NCBI GenBank assembly: GCA_029262735.1
Contig: JAJCYY010000036.1
Span: forward strand, 1-64,000
Reading direction: 5' to 3'
DNA: 64,000 bases
Origin: Chloroflexota bacterium
Lineage (GTDB): Bacteria > Chloroflexota > Dehalococcoidia > Lucifugimonadales > Lucifugimonadaceae
The notes beneath the pieces are model-generated. The model searched no databases and was not told where the DNA came from. It saw only the letters and a list, made by a program, of their open reading frames with translations. Below, in pieces: positions 35,916 to 45,892 of the stretch (position 1 is the stretch's first letter; the number at the start of each line of letters is the position of its first letter). The position numbers were made by a program, and so were the translations under genes.

Positions 35916-36965
35916 CTAGTACGCACCGTAGCCTTCTGTGCGGATGCACGCAGAAAATTGGCCGGGTTTGATCTGGCGCAACTCGGGAATCACAGACTTG
36001 CAGTCTTCGATCGCCTGCGGGCAGCGGGTGTTGAACACGCATCCCGATGGTGGGTTCGCCGGGTTGGGGATGTCCCCGCGCAGAACTATGCGCTCCCGGC
36101 TCCTTTCGGTACGTGGCGACGGGGTGGGCACCGCAGACAACAGGGCTTGCGTGTACGGATGCAACGGATCATCGTAGAGAACCCTGTGGCTTGCCACTTC
36201 GAAGATCTTGCCGAGGTACATCACGGCTATGTTGTCGCTAATGTGACGCACCACAGAGAGGTCGTGTGCGATAAACAGGTATGTCAGATTGAGTTCCTGC
36301 TGAATGTCCTGTAGCAGGTTCACCACCTGTGCCTGGATTGACACATCGAGCGCTGAAACAGGCTCATCCAGGACGATCATGCCCGGCCGGGCCGCCAGCG
36401 ACCGTGCAACTCCCAGTCGCTGTCGTTGTCCACCGCTGAATTCGTGAGGGTACCGGCTGGCCATGTGCGGACTAAGTCCGACCTGGTTGAACAGTTCTCC
36501 CACTTTCCGTCGAAGGTCACCGCGATTCTCATAGAGGTGGTGGATTCGCAGCGGCTCGGCGACGATATTGCCTGCTGACATCCGCGGATTCAGCGAACCG
36601 TACGGGTCCTGGAACACGATACCGGTCCGCCTGCGCAGAGCGTTTCGCTCTCTCTTGTCCATGCCGCTGTAAGGCTGTCCCTCGTACAGAATCTCGCCTG
36701 ATGTTGCGCGTTGTAGCTGCACTATGGTCCGGCCGACGGTTGTCTTACCTGACCCGCTCTCACCGACCAGTCCCATCGTCTCACCTGGTTGGATCGCCAG
36801 GGAGACTCCGTCGACGGCTTTTACGTCTCCAATTTTCCGCTGAAAAATCAGGCCACGGGTAATAGGAAAGTGCACCCTCAGGTCGCGCACCTCAACGATC
36901 GGCGTTACATTCGACTCAGGCTTAGTCTGATCAGCTGAGGGTGCTGTGCTCACCGGTGATGTCAT
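35916..36965 (-). CDS. dppF: Peptide ABC transporter ATPase DppF-type (transporter 2)
   Basis: A 349-aa ATPase with Walker A GLVGESGSGKTTVGRT, Q-loop FQDPYGSLNPRM, signature [15 protein letters not shown], Walker B MIVLDEPVSALDVS and the Cys-containing oligopeptide-transporter tail CVFNTRCPQAIEDC. The ATG at 36965 overlaps the dppD stop by 4 nt. Last gene of the complete transporter 2 operon. Confidence 0.93.
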   Translation of the reverse strand: MTSPVSTAPSADQTKPESNVTPIVEVRDLRVHFPITRGLIFQRKIGDVKAVDGVSLAIQPGETMGLVGESGSGKTTVGRTIVQLQRATSGEILYEGQPYSGMDKRERNALRRRTGIVFQDPYGSLNPRMSAGNIVAEPLRIHHLYENRGDLRRKVGELFNQVGLSPHMASRYPHEFSGGQRQRLGVARSLAARPGMIVLDEPVSALDVSIQAQVVNLLQDIQQELNLTYLFIAHDLSVVRHISDNIAVMYLGKIFEVASHRVLYDDPLHPYTQALLSAVPTPSPRTERSRERIVLRGDIPNPANPPSGCVFNTRCPQAIEDCKSVIPELRQIKPGQFSACIRTEGYGAY

Positions 36966-37987
36966 GACTGCAGTACACCTGAGTCGGAAGGTAGCTGAAC
37001 ACGCGGCCATTCCCAGCATGCTGAATAGTGTTCGGCGTCGACCAGCTGTCCGTCCGGCTGTTCGACAGCACAACGCTCAACCGCATAGTCACATCGCTCC
37101 CTGAAAGAGCAACCTTCCGGCAGGTTTGCCAGGTTCGGAATTTCGCCCGGAATCGGATCCAGGCGACCCCTGGTGGGCAGATCGAGCCGCGGCACCGAAT
37201 TTAGAAGCCCTACCGTATATGGATGACGCGGCGATTCGTAGATCTCGTCTGCGGTCCCGGTTTCCTTAATCTTCCCGGCGTACATCACGTTCACGCGGTC
37301 CGCATAGCGCGCCACGATGCCGAGGTTGTGGGTGATGATGATCAGCGCCGTGCCAAGCTGCTCGGTAAGGTTCTTCATCAGTTCGAGGATCTGCGCCTGG
37401 ATTGTCACGTCCAGTGCGGTGGTTGCCTCATCTGCGATCAACAGCTTCGGATTGCAGCTCAGGGCGATAGCGATCATTATGCGCTGGCGTTGACCTCCGC
37501 TGAACTGGTGTGCGAATCCGCGCAACCTGATGTCAGCGTTCGGTATCCCTACGAGCTCCAGCAGTTCGGCGGCGCGGCTCCGTGCCTGGTTGGTCGTCAT
37601 GCCAAGGTGAAGCTTTAGCGGCTCAGTCAACTGCCTGCCGATTGTCAGTACCGGGTTAAGCGACGTCATCGGCTCCTGGAAGATCATCCCGATCCGCCCG
37701 CCTCTGACCTCGCGGAGTTCGTCCGGTTCGAGCTTCAGTATGTCCCGGCCTTCGAATATGATCTCGCCGCTGATTATTCGGCCTGGCGGATCGGGGATCA
37801 GTCTAAGCAACGAGAGCGCTGTGACGCTTTTCCCACAGCCGCTCTCTCCAACAAGTCCGATCGTCTCGCCCTCGTCGAGGTAGAACGACACATCATCCAC
37901 CGCTTTCACCACGGCGCCGGGAGTGAAGAAGTGAGTGCGCAGGTTTCGCACTTCGAGCAGACGTTTGTTCGCCGCAGATTGCGTCAA
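36962..37987 (-). CDS. dppD: Peptide ABC transporter ATPase DppD-type (transporter 2)
   Basis: A 341-aa ATPase with Walker [18 protein letters not shown]-loop [12 protein letters not shown], signature [15 protein letters not shown], Walker [15 protein letters not shown] and tail [14 protein letters not shown]. The longest frame starts at a TTG inside dppC (38068). The TTG at 37987 was chosen because GAAGGG lies 8 nt upstream and it starts just before the domain ([13 protein letters not shown]). It may also serve transporters 1 and 3, which have no ATPase genes beside them. Confidence 0.9.
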   Translation of the reverse strand: MTQSAANKRLLEVRNLRTHFFTPGAVVKAVDDVSFYLDEGETIGLVGESGCGKSVTALSLLRLIPDPPGRIISGEIIFEGRDILKLEPDELREVRGGRIGMIFQEPMTSLNPVLTIGRQLTEPLKLHLGMTTNQARSRAAELLELVGIPNADIRLRGFAHQFSGGQRQRIMIAIALSCNPKLLIADEATTALDVTIQAQILELMKNLTEQLGTALIIITHNLGIVARYADRVNVMYAGKIKETGTADEIYESPRHPYTVGLLNSVPRLDLPTRGRLDPIPGEIPNLANLPEGCSFRERCDYAVERCAVEQPDGQLVDAEHYSACWEWPRVQLPSDSGVLQS

Positions 37988-38012
37988 CAGATAGTGCCCT
38001 TCGGGTGCGCGC

Positions 38013-38942
38013 TCATTCGTCGCCGGTTCCGCGTGTCGACTCAAGCCGCCCCCGTAGCTTGGGGTCAAGGTGGTCTCTCAGGGCATCACCGATAAGAACA
38101 ACTGCAAGCACCGTTAGCGTCAGGAAGAGGCCCGGGAAGAAAGATATCCACCACGCCACCTGCACATGCCTCTGGCCGTTGGCGATTATGTTGCCCCAGC
38201 TCGGTATGTGCGTTGGAACGCCAACGCCCAGGAAGCTAAGGCCTGCCTCGGCAAGGATCGACGATGCGAAGGTGAACGTCGAGAGAACGATCACTATACC
38301 AAGCGTATTTGGCATGATGTGCGAAAGGAGAATGCGTATCGTGCTGGCTCCTGCCACACGAGAGGCTTCGACGTAAGTCGATTCGCGGAGACTCAATACC
38401 TGGCTTCTCACCAGTCGCACTTTTGATGCGGTGCCGGTGACGGTGAGCGCGATGATCACATTGAGAAGACCTGGACCCCACAGGGCGATAAGGGCAAGCG
38501 CAAGCAGTATCGTTGGAAACGCGAGGAGCGCATCGACGAACCGCATGATGATGTTGTCGAGGAGCCGGTTGTAGCCTGCGACGAGGCCGATACCGGTTCC
38601 AATTAGCGCCGATAGAGCGGTAACTGAAAATCCGACGAGAAACGAGATTCGGGTGCCAACGAGCACTCTGTCAAAGACGTCACGCCCGGTGTCGTCTGTT
38701 CCGAACCAGTGTGTTCCTGACGGAGAGAAGAGGCGCAGGAATGGTTCGGGGCGGGTGTATTCAGTGCGCGTCAGAAACGTTGAGAAAGCGACAAGGAATA
38801 GTCCTACAAGCAGGACGAAAACGGCGCCTGCCAGGACAGGATCGCGCTTGAGACTACCGACCACTGAATGCCATGTTGTGCGTAGGCGCTCCGGCAAAGG
38901 CCGAGCGAAGGACACTTGATCGGGCTTGATTGTGGTGGCCAT
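38013..38942 (-). CDS. dppC: Peptide ABC transporter permease DppC-type (transporter 2)
   Basis: A 309-aa permease with an N-terminal helix GAVFVLLVGLFLVAFSTFL, the HWFGTDDTGRDVFDRVLVG loop, an EAA loop around YVEASRVAGASTIRILLSHI and a C-terminus LRDHLDPKLRGR. Its ATG shares a nucleotide with the dppB stop (TGATG), so translation is coupled. Confidence 0.91.
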   Translation of the reverse strand: MATTIKPDQVSFARPLPERLRTTWHSVVGSLKRDPVLAGAVFVLLVGLFLVAFSTFLTRTEYTRPEPFLRLFSPSGTHWFGTDDTGRDVFDRVLVGTRISFLVGFSVTALSALIGTGIGLVAGYNRLLDNIIMRFVDALLAFPTILLALALIALWGPGLLNVIIALTVTGTASKVRLVRSQVLSLRESTYVEASRVAGASTIRILLSHIMPNTLGIVIVLSTFTFASSILAEAGLSFLGVGVPTHIPSWGNIIANGQRHVQVAWWISFFPGLFLTLTVLAVVLIGDALRDHLDPKLRGRLESTRGTGDE

Positions 38943-39883
38943 CAGTAGCGAATTCTCGGATCTATGTACGCATAAACAATGTCGACAAGCAGATTGACCA
39001 TGATCAGGGTCACCGCAACCACCATCAAGAGTGCCTGGATTATCGGGAAGTCTCGCCGGGTAATCGCCTGGACGAGCATCTGACCGAGGCCCGGTATTGC
39101 AAAAATCGTTTCCGTCAGCACGAACCCGGTTGCCAGGGCTCCGACGGTAGCACCAACCACGGTTACGATCGGAATCGACGATGGCCGCAACACATGAACG
39201 AAGAACACCACTCGCTCTCGCAGCCCCTTCGCCCTGGCCGTCCGGATGTAGTCTTCGCGCAGGATCTCCAGCATTGCCGAGCGTGTGATTCGCATGACCA
39301 GCGCAGACCCGAGATAGCTGTTGACCATGACCGGCAGGAACATGCTGCGCAGATGTTCGAAGAGGCCGTCACCGATCGGACTGTAACCAATCACCGGGAA
39401 CCAGCCCAGGTTCACGGCGAAGACCCAGATCGTCAGAATTGCCAGCCAGAATCCCGGAACGGCGAATCCCAGCACGGCGAAAACCATTACACCACGGTCG
39501 ATCTTGGTGCCGGCTTTCCATGCTGACAGCATTCCCATGCCAACACCCAGGATGGTGGAAAGGATGACGACCTGGACACCCAGCGACAGCGTTGGTTGCA
39601 GACGGGGTTGTATGAGCTCGCCTATTTGCCGCTGCGAGAATATCGAAGTTCCGAAATCCCCTCTGGCCATCCGGCTGAGGAAATCTCCCAATTGTCCGAG
39701 GTACGGCTTATCGAGTCCAAGCGCGTGCTCGATCTCTTTTATCTGCTCGGGTGTTGCCTCGTCACCGCCGATGATGGCAGCTGGGTTCCCAGGCGCGACC
39801 TGTAGCAGCGAGAAGGTGATAACTCCAACCAGCACCACCACCGGGATGGTGATCAGCAGGCGCTGGAGAATGTATCGCCACAT
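38942..39883 (-). CDS. dppB: Peptide ABC transporter permease DppB-type (transporter 2)
   Basis: A 313-aa permease with an N-terminal helix (LLITIPVVVLVGVITFSLLQ), the APGNPAAIIGGDEATPEQI loop common in DppB, an EAA loop DYIRTARAKGLRERVVFFVH and the end YAYIDPRIRY. It follows the binding-protein gene after a 15-bp hairpin. Confidence 0.92.
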   Translation of the reverse strand: MWRYILQRLLITIPVVVLVGVITFSLLQVAPGNPAAIIGGDEATPEQIKEIEHALGLDKPYLGQLGDFLSRMARGDFGTSIFSQRQIGELIQPRLQPTLSLGVQVVILSTILGVGMGMLSAWKAGTKIDRGVMVFAVLGFAVPGFWLAILTIWVFAVNLGWFPVIGYSPIGDGLFEHLRSMFLPVMVNSYLGSALVMRITRSAMLEILREDYIRTARAKGLRERVVFFVHVLRPSSIPIVTVVGATVGALATGFVLTETIFAIPGLGQMLVQAITRRDFPIIQALLMVVAVTLIMVNLLVDIVYAYIDPRIRY

Positions 39884-39973
39884 AGCGGTCCTCGGAGAAC
39901 AGGTCGAGCAGAATTAACGGTCAAACGCGAGAGAATTCACGTCTGTGCAGAAATGACGTTGCCCGAAGGCAAC

Positions 39974-40010
39974 CAGTGCCGCGGCAGGTATCGTCCCTGC
40001 CGCGGCACTG
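39974..40010 (-). terminator. Very stable intercistronic hairpin (transporter 2)
   Basis: A perfect 15-bp stem, CAGTGCCGCGGCAGG (39974-39988) with its complement (39996-40010), and a 7-nt loop. It lies 22 nt past the binding-protein stop, with no long T-run. It probably truncates or protects the binding-protein mRNA upstream of dppB. Confidence 0.75.
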
Positions 40011-40032
40011 TCATGTTTGCCACAAAGGTTCC

Positions 40033-41679
40033 CTAGTTGGCGAACCACTTGTTGAACGGGCTCTGTCCGGCGAAAGGAGAATCAAGGTCGCCCTCAACTC
40101 TCTGGTTCGACGCCCAGTTGCTGAAGAACTCTCCTACCTGGAGGAAGATCGCATCCTCGTAGAAGTACTCCTGCATCTGGTGGTTCAATTCGATCAGCTG
40201 GTTTTGGTCCGTTTCACGCGCGATCTTGTTGAACAGGTCACGCTGTGTTCCGGAAATGTCCTGGTAGTTGTTGAACCAGGCATCGTAGGTCAGCTCACCG
40301 AAACGTAGGTGTCCGGCTGGTGCCGCCCTCACGCCAATCCCGCTCCATGTGTGGAAGAACTCCCAGAGGTCCGGGTCGGCACGACGGGTGACCATCGTCG
40401 CCCAGTCCATTGGCTGGAAGTCTACGTCGAAGCCGATGTCCTCGAGCACCTGGCGGGTGATCTGAGCAGCTCCGTGCGCCGGCTGACGGTCCTGCGGGTC
40501 CATTACCCGGAGAGTGTAGCCTGCATACGGACTGCTCTCGACGATCTCTCGTGCCGCCGCAATGTTGTTTGCGGCGTAGCGGCCGTCCGCTCCACGGTCT
40601 GATTCCCAGGTGGTGCCACACTGCAGCAGGGATGGGCACAAGCGCCATCGGTTCGGGTCACCGGTGGCCAATTGCAGAGCAGCCTCGTTGTCGTATGCCA
40701 TCACCACTGCTTGCCGCAGCTTTACTCCCCACTCGGGGTCATTCCATGGCTCGCGTACGTGGTTAAAGTGACCTAGCAGTCGGAAAGGCGACTGCGGAAT
40801 TGTCTTCAGGCTGGTGTTACCGCTAACCCGGCCCAGGAGGTCCTGTGCGAATTCCTGCGCCCAGTCCACCTCACCGGTTTCCAGGGCAGCAACACGGGTC
40901 GTTTGGTCCGCAATCTCAATCCACTCGACCTGGTCAAAGTAGGCGACTTTCGCGCCTGTCTGGCCGTCGGATGGTTCCGGGCTGGGAGTGTAATCGTCGT
41001 TCCTTACGGCGACCCATTTGTCACCCGGCGACCAACTGTCGAACTTGTACGGGCCGGTGCCAATTGGGTTACCCGGGGACGACTCGGTTGCCGGCAGTGA
41101 ATACCAGGCTTCCGTTACGATCTGCTGCTGGAAGCCCTGGGCACTTAGTGCGTCGATCACAAGGCCGGTGGGTTCACGCAGGTGGATCTCGAAGGTGTGA
41201 TCGTCAACGATCGAGACCATCTGATCGAAGTCATCGAAACCGAACTCCGCGACCAACACTTTCCAGAAGTTTGCGCGTTCGTGCTGCTTGCGCAGCGTCC
41301 CCACAACTTCCTTCGTGGTCAGATCAGATCCGTCATGGAACTTGACGTCCTCTCGGATCTTCCATGTCCATGTCAGACCATCGTCACTGATTTCCCAACT
41401 GTCGGCCAGTTGCTTCCCGTGTGAGAAGTCGTTCTTTTGGTGCATCAGTGGCTCAAGGATCGTGTTGGACACGTTCCCTGTAGAAGAAGCCGTGGTCCAG
41501 AGAGGATCAAAGCTCTGTACGCTTCCCACCGAGGCAATCTTCAGCGTGCCTCCGAACCGATCAGGATTGGCCGGAGTCGGGGTTGCGTCGTCGCTACTAC
41601 AAGCCGTTGCGATTGCCACGGACACCAATGCCAGCGGCATTAGTAGTCGAAGCAAAGAAGCCCTCGAATTAATCTTCAT
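40033..41679 (-). CDS. Extracellular solute-binding lipoprotein, family 5 (transporter 2)
   Basis: A 548-aa binding lipoprotein. The signal peptide ends at IATACSSDD near residue 27. Family 5 features include a DSWEISDDGLTWTWKIREDV segment near residue 98 and ETGEVDWAQEFAQDL later. The ATG at 41679 has GGAGGAG 4 nt upstream. It leads the dppBCDF operon and is served by the promoter at 41871-41899. Its ligand cannot be named. Confidence 0.9.
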   Translation of the reverse strand: MKINSRASLLRLLMPLALVSVAIATACSSDDATPTPANPDRFGGTLKIASVGSVQSFDPLWTTASSTGNVSNTILEPLMHQKNDFSHGKQLADSWEISDDGLTWTWKIREDVKFHDGSDLTTKEVVGTLRKQHERANFWKVLVAEFGFDDFDQMVSIVDDHTFEIHLREPTGLVIDALSAQGFQQQIVTEAWYSLPATESSPGNPIGTGPYKFDSWSPGDKWVAVRNDDYTPSPEPSDGQTGAKVAYFDQVEWIEIADQTTRVAALETGEVDWAQEFAQDLLGRVSGNTSLKTIPQSPFRLLGHFNHVREPWNDPEWGVKLRQAVVMAYDNEAALQLATGDPNRWRLCPSLLQCGTTWESDRGADGRYAANNIAAAREIVESSPYAGYTLRVMDPQDRQPAHGAAQITRQVLEDIGFDVDFQPMDWATMVTRRADPDLWEFFHTWSGIGVRAAPAGHLRFGELTYDAWFNNYQDISGTQRDLFNKIARETDQNQLIELNHQMQEYFYEDAIFLQVGEFFSNWASNQRVEGDLDSPFAGQSPFNKWFAN

Positions 41680-41870
41680 AACTCCTCCAGAATCATCACT
41701 CTTTGGCGTAATCGTGCAGGAGTCGCCTAGAGCTTATGTGGTGCCGCACTGCTACAGAGTTGCTGCGTACGGTGGGCACAAAAGACCGGTATCGTCTCCA
41801 TGTATTCGGTCAGGCTATCGAATCTGCGCCATGCATGACCGTGTCGACTCGTCCGGTCTAGAACCGCGGC

Positions 41871-41899
41871 ATTAAAGCATCGCCTGTATTGAGTGTCAA
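41871..41899 (-). promoter_or_regulatory. Sigma70 promoter for transporter 2 operon
   Basis: On the minus strand a perfect TTGACA (41899-41894), a 17-nt spacer and TTTAAT (41876-41871). Transcription would start near 41864, leaving a leader of about 185 nt. The rest of the 443-nt gap 41680-42122 shows no clear gene; a weak TTGTCG/GATAAG pair precedes the plus-strand oxidoreductase. Confidence 0.6.
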
Positions 41900-42122
41900 G
41901 ATGGCCGGACCCGCCCTGCAACTTGCGGGAACCGGAATCGAGCGGCCAGTTTGATCTTGAAGAACCAATACGACCGAGGGATCGAAAGAGGAGCCTGCCA
42001 CCGCAACGTTGACCTGTTTCGTGAAGAATCTGCAAATGCTAAGCAAACTTGTCGCGAAACAGGCGTTCAGCGGATAAGATGCGTTTTCCGCACGAGACCG
42101 GCTAATTGAGGAGGGCATCGGG

Positions 42123-43052
42123 ATGGCAAAATCCCCGCGAATCGAATTCGGGTACAACCCGCCCTCGGGCGAACGCGGCAGGGAAACGATCAGGCCCCGG
42201 GAGTACCTCTCAGACCTCAACTCGGCGCTGGATGTCGCCACGCAGGGATTCAGATCGATCTGGGTCTCCGATCATCTGAACTACGCCGCGGAGTGGCGGC
42301 TCGAATGCTGGACGTTGCTTTCATGGATAGCGGCCCGATACCCGGGCGTCGGACTCAGCACAATCGTCATGAGCAACACCTTTCGGCATCCCTCACTTAT
42401 GGCCAAGATGGCCGCCAGCATCCAGGTGCTCAGCTCGGGTCGTTTCGCGCTCGGCTACGGTGCCGGTTGGCGCGAAGGTGAGCACAAAGCGTTTGGCATT
42501 GACTACGTCAGAGCCGGCGAAAGGGTCGACCGGCTTGAAGAGGCGATACAGGTCATACGCGCACTCTGGACGGACTCACCGGCCAGCTTCTCAGGTCGCT
42601 TCTATTCGATAGACGAAGCGCACGCGGAACCAAAACCTGATCCCGTGCCGAAGATCATGATTGGTGGCGGCGGTGAGAAGAAGACGCTCAGAGTAGTTGC
42701 GAAGCACGCCGACTGGTGGAACGATGTCGCCCGCCCGTTCCCCGTGCTCAAACATAAACTTCAAGTGCTACGAACTCACTGCGACAAAGTCGGTCGCGAC
42801 TATGACTCAATCCGGAAGACCCTTTCTATTGCGACGTTTATCGATAGGAAACACTCAAAGGCTGTGGAGCAGGTTGACGCCGGTGGGCGCTCCGGTCAGA
42901 CGGCCATAGCGGGTGATGCATCGGCGGTCCGAGAGCAGTACGAGGAACTGCGCGAGATGGGATTCGACCTGATAGTTACGCACTTCGACGAGTTCCAGGA
43001 CCTGTCCTCAATGAAGCTGTTTATGGACGAGGTCATTCCAGAGTTCTCGTAG
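42123..43052 (+). CDS. Luciferase-like (LLM class) flavin/F420-dependent oxidoreductase
   Basis: A 309-aa TIM-barrel oxidoreductase of the bacterial luciferase-like family. Typical segments are GFRSIWVSDHL, the VQVLSSGRFALGYGAGW-like strand, EHKAFGIDYVRAGERVDRLEEAIQVIRALW, FSGRFYSIDEA and PKIMIGGGGEKKTLRVVAKHAD. Whether it uses FMN or F420 is not clear. GAGGAGGG lies about 8 nt before the ATG. Such genes are abundant in SAR202-type Chloroflexota. Substrate unknown. Confidence 0.88.
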   Translation: MAKSPRIEFGYNPPSGERGRETIRPREYLSDLNSALDVATQGFRSIWVSDHLNYAAEWRLECWTLLSWIAARYPGVGLSTIVMSNTFRHPSLMAKMAASIQVLSSGRFALGYGAGWREGEHKAFGIDYVRAGERVDRLEEAIQVIRALWTDSPASFSGRFYSIDEAHAEPKPDPVPKIMIGGGGEKKTLRVVAKHADWWNDVARPFPVLKHKLQVLRTHCDKVGRDYDSIRKTLSIATFIDRKHSKAVEQVDAGGRSGQTAIAGDASAVREQYEELREMGFDLIVTHFDEFQDLSSMKLFMDEVIPEFS

Positions 43053-43102
43053 GCCGCAACCGCATCTTTAACACCAGTTTCGCTCAGGAAAGAAACAGAT
43101 AA

Positions 43103-44221
43103 ATGCTAATCATCGACGGCGACTACCCAATGGCACTCGCCGTGAAGTTCAACCGGGACTTGAAACAGCCAGTGGATGAAGTTCGCAGTGCCCGGAAAAT
43201 TGGAGAAGGCACAGAGGGCTGGGACGACGCGGGAACGATGGCGTCTATGCCGGAGATGCGAAAAGGTGGCGTCGCAGTCGCCCTTGTGAAAGTGGCGGTG
43301 GATATCGACTATCCAGACTCCCCTATCAAGGGCGGACCGCGCACAAGGGAACTGGCATACGCGACTGGAATGGGCCAGCTTGCTCTGTACCGTGTCTACG
43401 AGGCGCAGGGCGAGGCACGCATTCTGCGTACTCGGGCTGACATGACAGCCCATATGAAGGAGTGGGAAGACGCTGAAAACTACGACGACCTTCCGGTGGG
43501 ATTCGTCCTAGGAATCGAAGGCGCCGACCCGATCACCTGGCCCGAGCAGGTCCACGAGTGGTACGAGGGCGGGATGCGTGTGATCAGCCTGGGTCACTAT
43601 GGCGTGAGCACATACGGCCACGGAACGGGCACAGGAATGGAGGGCGGACTGCTGCCTGAGGGTCCGGCACTGCTGCGTGAGATGGACGGACTCGGCATGA
43701 TCCTCGATGTGACACACACCTCCGACACTACCGTCAGGCAATCGCTGGAGATCTTCGAGGGTCCACTACTTGCAAGCCATCAGAACTGTCGGGGATTGGT
43801 GCCGGGAGAGCGGCAGCAACCTGACGACATATTGCAGGCGGTAATCGATCGCGGTGGAGTGATTGGCGCGTCGATGGACACGTGGATGCTGAACAGGAAC
43901 GTCCAGAAGGACTGGAGCATGAGCAAGCCGGAGAACCGGCGTGACTTCTATCCACGAGAAGCGATCACGCTGGAAGATGTTGTGAATCACATTGACTACG
44001 TTTGCAATCTCGCCGGTAACGCACTTCACGCAGCAATAGGCGGCGACACAGACGGGCAGGGCGGAAGCGAAGGTGCACCGGCAGACGTTGACACGGTTGC
44101 TGACTATCAGAAGATTGCAGGCATCCTGGATCGACGTGGTTATAGCGAAGAGGATGTTGCGAATATCATGTATCGCAACTGGCAACGTTTCTTCGAGACT
44201 CACTTGCCGGAGGCTTCATAG
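43103..44221 (+). CDS. Peptidase M19 (membrane dipeptidase-like) with altered N-terminal metal motif
   Basis: A 372-aa renal-dipeptidase homologue. Several family metal/active-site segments are visible: LGIEGADPI (bridging Glu), LDVTHTSD and LLASHQNCRGL (His ligands), and IGGDTDGQGG in place of GxDfDG. The first metal motif, normally DGHxD at the N-terminus, reads IDGDYPMAL, so the usual His is missing. A stop codon (TAA) directly precedes the ATG, so no longer start exists. It may be inactive, use one metal ion, or have another activity. Confidence 0.82.
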   Translation: MLIIDGDYPMALAVKFNRDLKQPVDEVRSARKIGEGTEGWDDAGTMASMPEMRKGGVAVALVKVAVDIDYPDSPIKGGPRTRELAYATGMGQLALYRVYEAQGEARILRTRADMTAHMKEWEDAENYDDLPVGFVLGIEGADPITWPEQVHEWYEGGMRVISLGHYGVSTYGHGTGTGMEGGLLPEGPALLREMDGLGMILDVTHTSDTTVRQSLEIFEGPLLASHQNCRGLVPGERQQPDDILQAVIDRGGVIGASMDTWMLNRNVQKDWSMSKPENRRDFYPREAITLEDVVNHIDYVCNLAGNALHAAIGGDTDGQGGSEGAPADVDTVADYQKIAGILDRRGYSEEDVANIMYRNWQRFFETHLPEAS

Positions 44222-44294
44222 CGTCTTCACCAAATGCGGGCGAGCCTGCGCACAGGCAAACTAGCGTGACCTGACCAACGCTGTTCCGCCCCGT

Positions 44295-45833
44295 CTAGTG
44301 ATCCAGGTAGTCCCAGCTGGGGTCCAGGTCCCAGCGATACTGGTCCTCGGGCAGCACGTTACCGGCCCAGCCGCGCAAAACCTCCTGGTCCCTGGAGATG
44401 TTCCTGATCTGGGTTTCCACCGCGTCCGGGTCCCAACCAGTGAGTGCGAGACCAGTCAACTCCTGCAAGACCTGTGTTGCGGCCGGATCATTTGATAGAT
44501 CGTTCAACTCGTCAGGGTCGTCCCGAAGGTTGAACAGCATCGGGGGCATCTTATGAAAGAACATCAGCTTCCAATCACCACGCCGCACCATTCGGTGCTG
44601 CCAGATCCGTTCACCTTCTGAGTGAGCCGGGTCGCCGGGCTCAGTGCAGTACTCAGAGAAAGCGATGTCTTCCCAGGCCGCATCGTCCGGATTACTGGCA
44701 ATGCCCTTGAGACTACGTCCATGAGAGAACGGCAACGGTGGCGCTCCGCCAGCTTCAAGCATTGTTGCATTGAGATCGAACTGGCTGATAACACGTTGGT
44801 TGTGTTGACCAGCCGGGACGACGCCCGGCCAGGACACAATTGCAGGCACCTTGACCGCGTCCTCGTAAAACGTCTGCTTCCACCACAGCCCGCGTTCACC
44901 CACCTGCTCGCCATGGTCCGCGGTGTAGACGACCATCGTCTCATCGGTAAGTCCAGCCTTCTCGATCGCATCGAGGATCTGCCCGATAAGAGCGTCCAGG
45001 CGGGTGACAAGCGCCCAGTACGCGGTACGCGCACGCAGCATCTCATCGTCGGGAACATCAGTCAGCCCGGTGCGCTCACGCCACCACCGGAGATAGGGAT
45101 GCTTCTCGTCTTCAATCGGTCGTTCGTTTCGAGGCCGCCCGACCTTTCCGTCGTAAGCGTCAAAATCCCCGGCGCGGGCGACAAACGGCTGGTGGGGAAG
45201 CATTAACCCAACGGCGAGACAAAAGGGATCTGCTGCGCCGTCTGCATTTCGACGGACAGAATAGTTTTCGATGAAGTTGACTGCGGTGGCGGTAACGAAC
45301 TCGTCGTGCACCTCGTAGGCGCTCTGCCCACGTCCGGATTTCTGGAGGCTGATGCGGTGAGGGCCCGCAGTGCCTTCCAACTCACCGTGATCGACCGGTC
45401 TTCCACCGGGGTGGTTCGGGCTATGGTCACCTACGTAGCGCTCGGCAAAACCGTGGAGCTGGTCGGAGCCAATGAAGTGCATCCGTCCGACCTGCACTGG
45501 TCTGTAGCCTGCGGCACCGAGTGCGTGGGCAAATGTTGGGGTGGCGGGATTAAGAGCATGGGTGTTGGTCCACACCCTGTTTTCAAACGGATACTGGCCG
45601 GTCAGCATTGATGCGCGCGAGGGAACACATATCGGCGAGGCGCAGTAAGCGTTTTCAAACGTCGTGCCCCGTGATGCGAGCGCGTCCAGGTTCGGGGTGC
45701 TAACGACGGTGTCACCGGAGCAGCCCATCACGGCCGGGTTGTGCTGGTCAGATTGAATAAAGAGTATGTTCGGGCGCTGGCGAGAATCTGGCAAAGCTTT
45801 TCTCCCTTGTTGGTGATCCGTTGGACGCTGCAT
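44295..45833 (-). CDS. Sulfatase family protein
   Basis: A 512-aa type I sulfatase/alkaline phosphatase-fold enzyme. N-terminal RPNILFIQSDQHNPAVMG supplies metal ligands; the formylglycine site is ICVPSRASMLTGQYP (CxPxR); VVYTADHGEQVGERGLW carries further ligands. It would hydrolyse sulfate esters after maturation of the Cys. No signal peptide is seen, so it is probably cytoplasmic, like choline-sulfatase relatives. The start is uncertain: ATG 45833 has no ribosome site, whereas a TTG at 45794 has AGGGAG about 7 nt upstream. It is convergent with the M19 gene. Confidence 0.88.
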   Translation of the reverse strand: MQRPTDHQQGRKALPDSRQRPNILFIQSDQHNPAVMGCSGDTVVSTPNLDALASRGTTFENAYCASPICVPSRASMLTGQYPFENRVWTNTHALNPATPTFAHALGAAGYRPVQVGRMHFIGSDQLHGFAERYVGDHSPNHPGGRPVDHGELEGTAGPHRISLQKSGRGQSAYEVHDEFVTATAVNFIENYSVRRNADGAADPFCLAVGLMLPHQPFVARAGDFDAYDGKVGRPRNERPIEDEKHPYLRWWRERTGLTDVPDDEMLRARTAYWALVTRLDALIGQILDAIEKAGLTDETMVVYTADHGEQVGERGLWWKQTFYEDAVKVPAIVSWPGVVPAGQHNQRVISQFDLNATMLEAGGAPPLPFSHGRSLKGIASNPDDAAWEDIAFSEYCTEPGDPAHSEGERIWQHRMVRRGDWKLMFFHKMPPMLFNLRDDPDELNDLSNDPAATQVLQELTGLALTGWDPDAVETQIRNISRDQEVLRGWAGNVLPEDQYRWDLDPSWDYLDH

Positions 45834-45892
45834 ATCGTGACACGCGTCTACGCTCGGTGCCTGTGACAGCAGTCATGTCTGCGGGCGGTGGA

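Noticed and set aside
35668-36042. 124-codon minus-strand frame across the peroxidase remnant
   Set aside because: It overlaps dppF and the better supported remnant; no family recognised.
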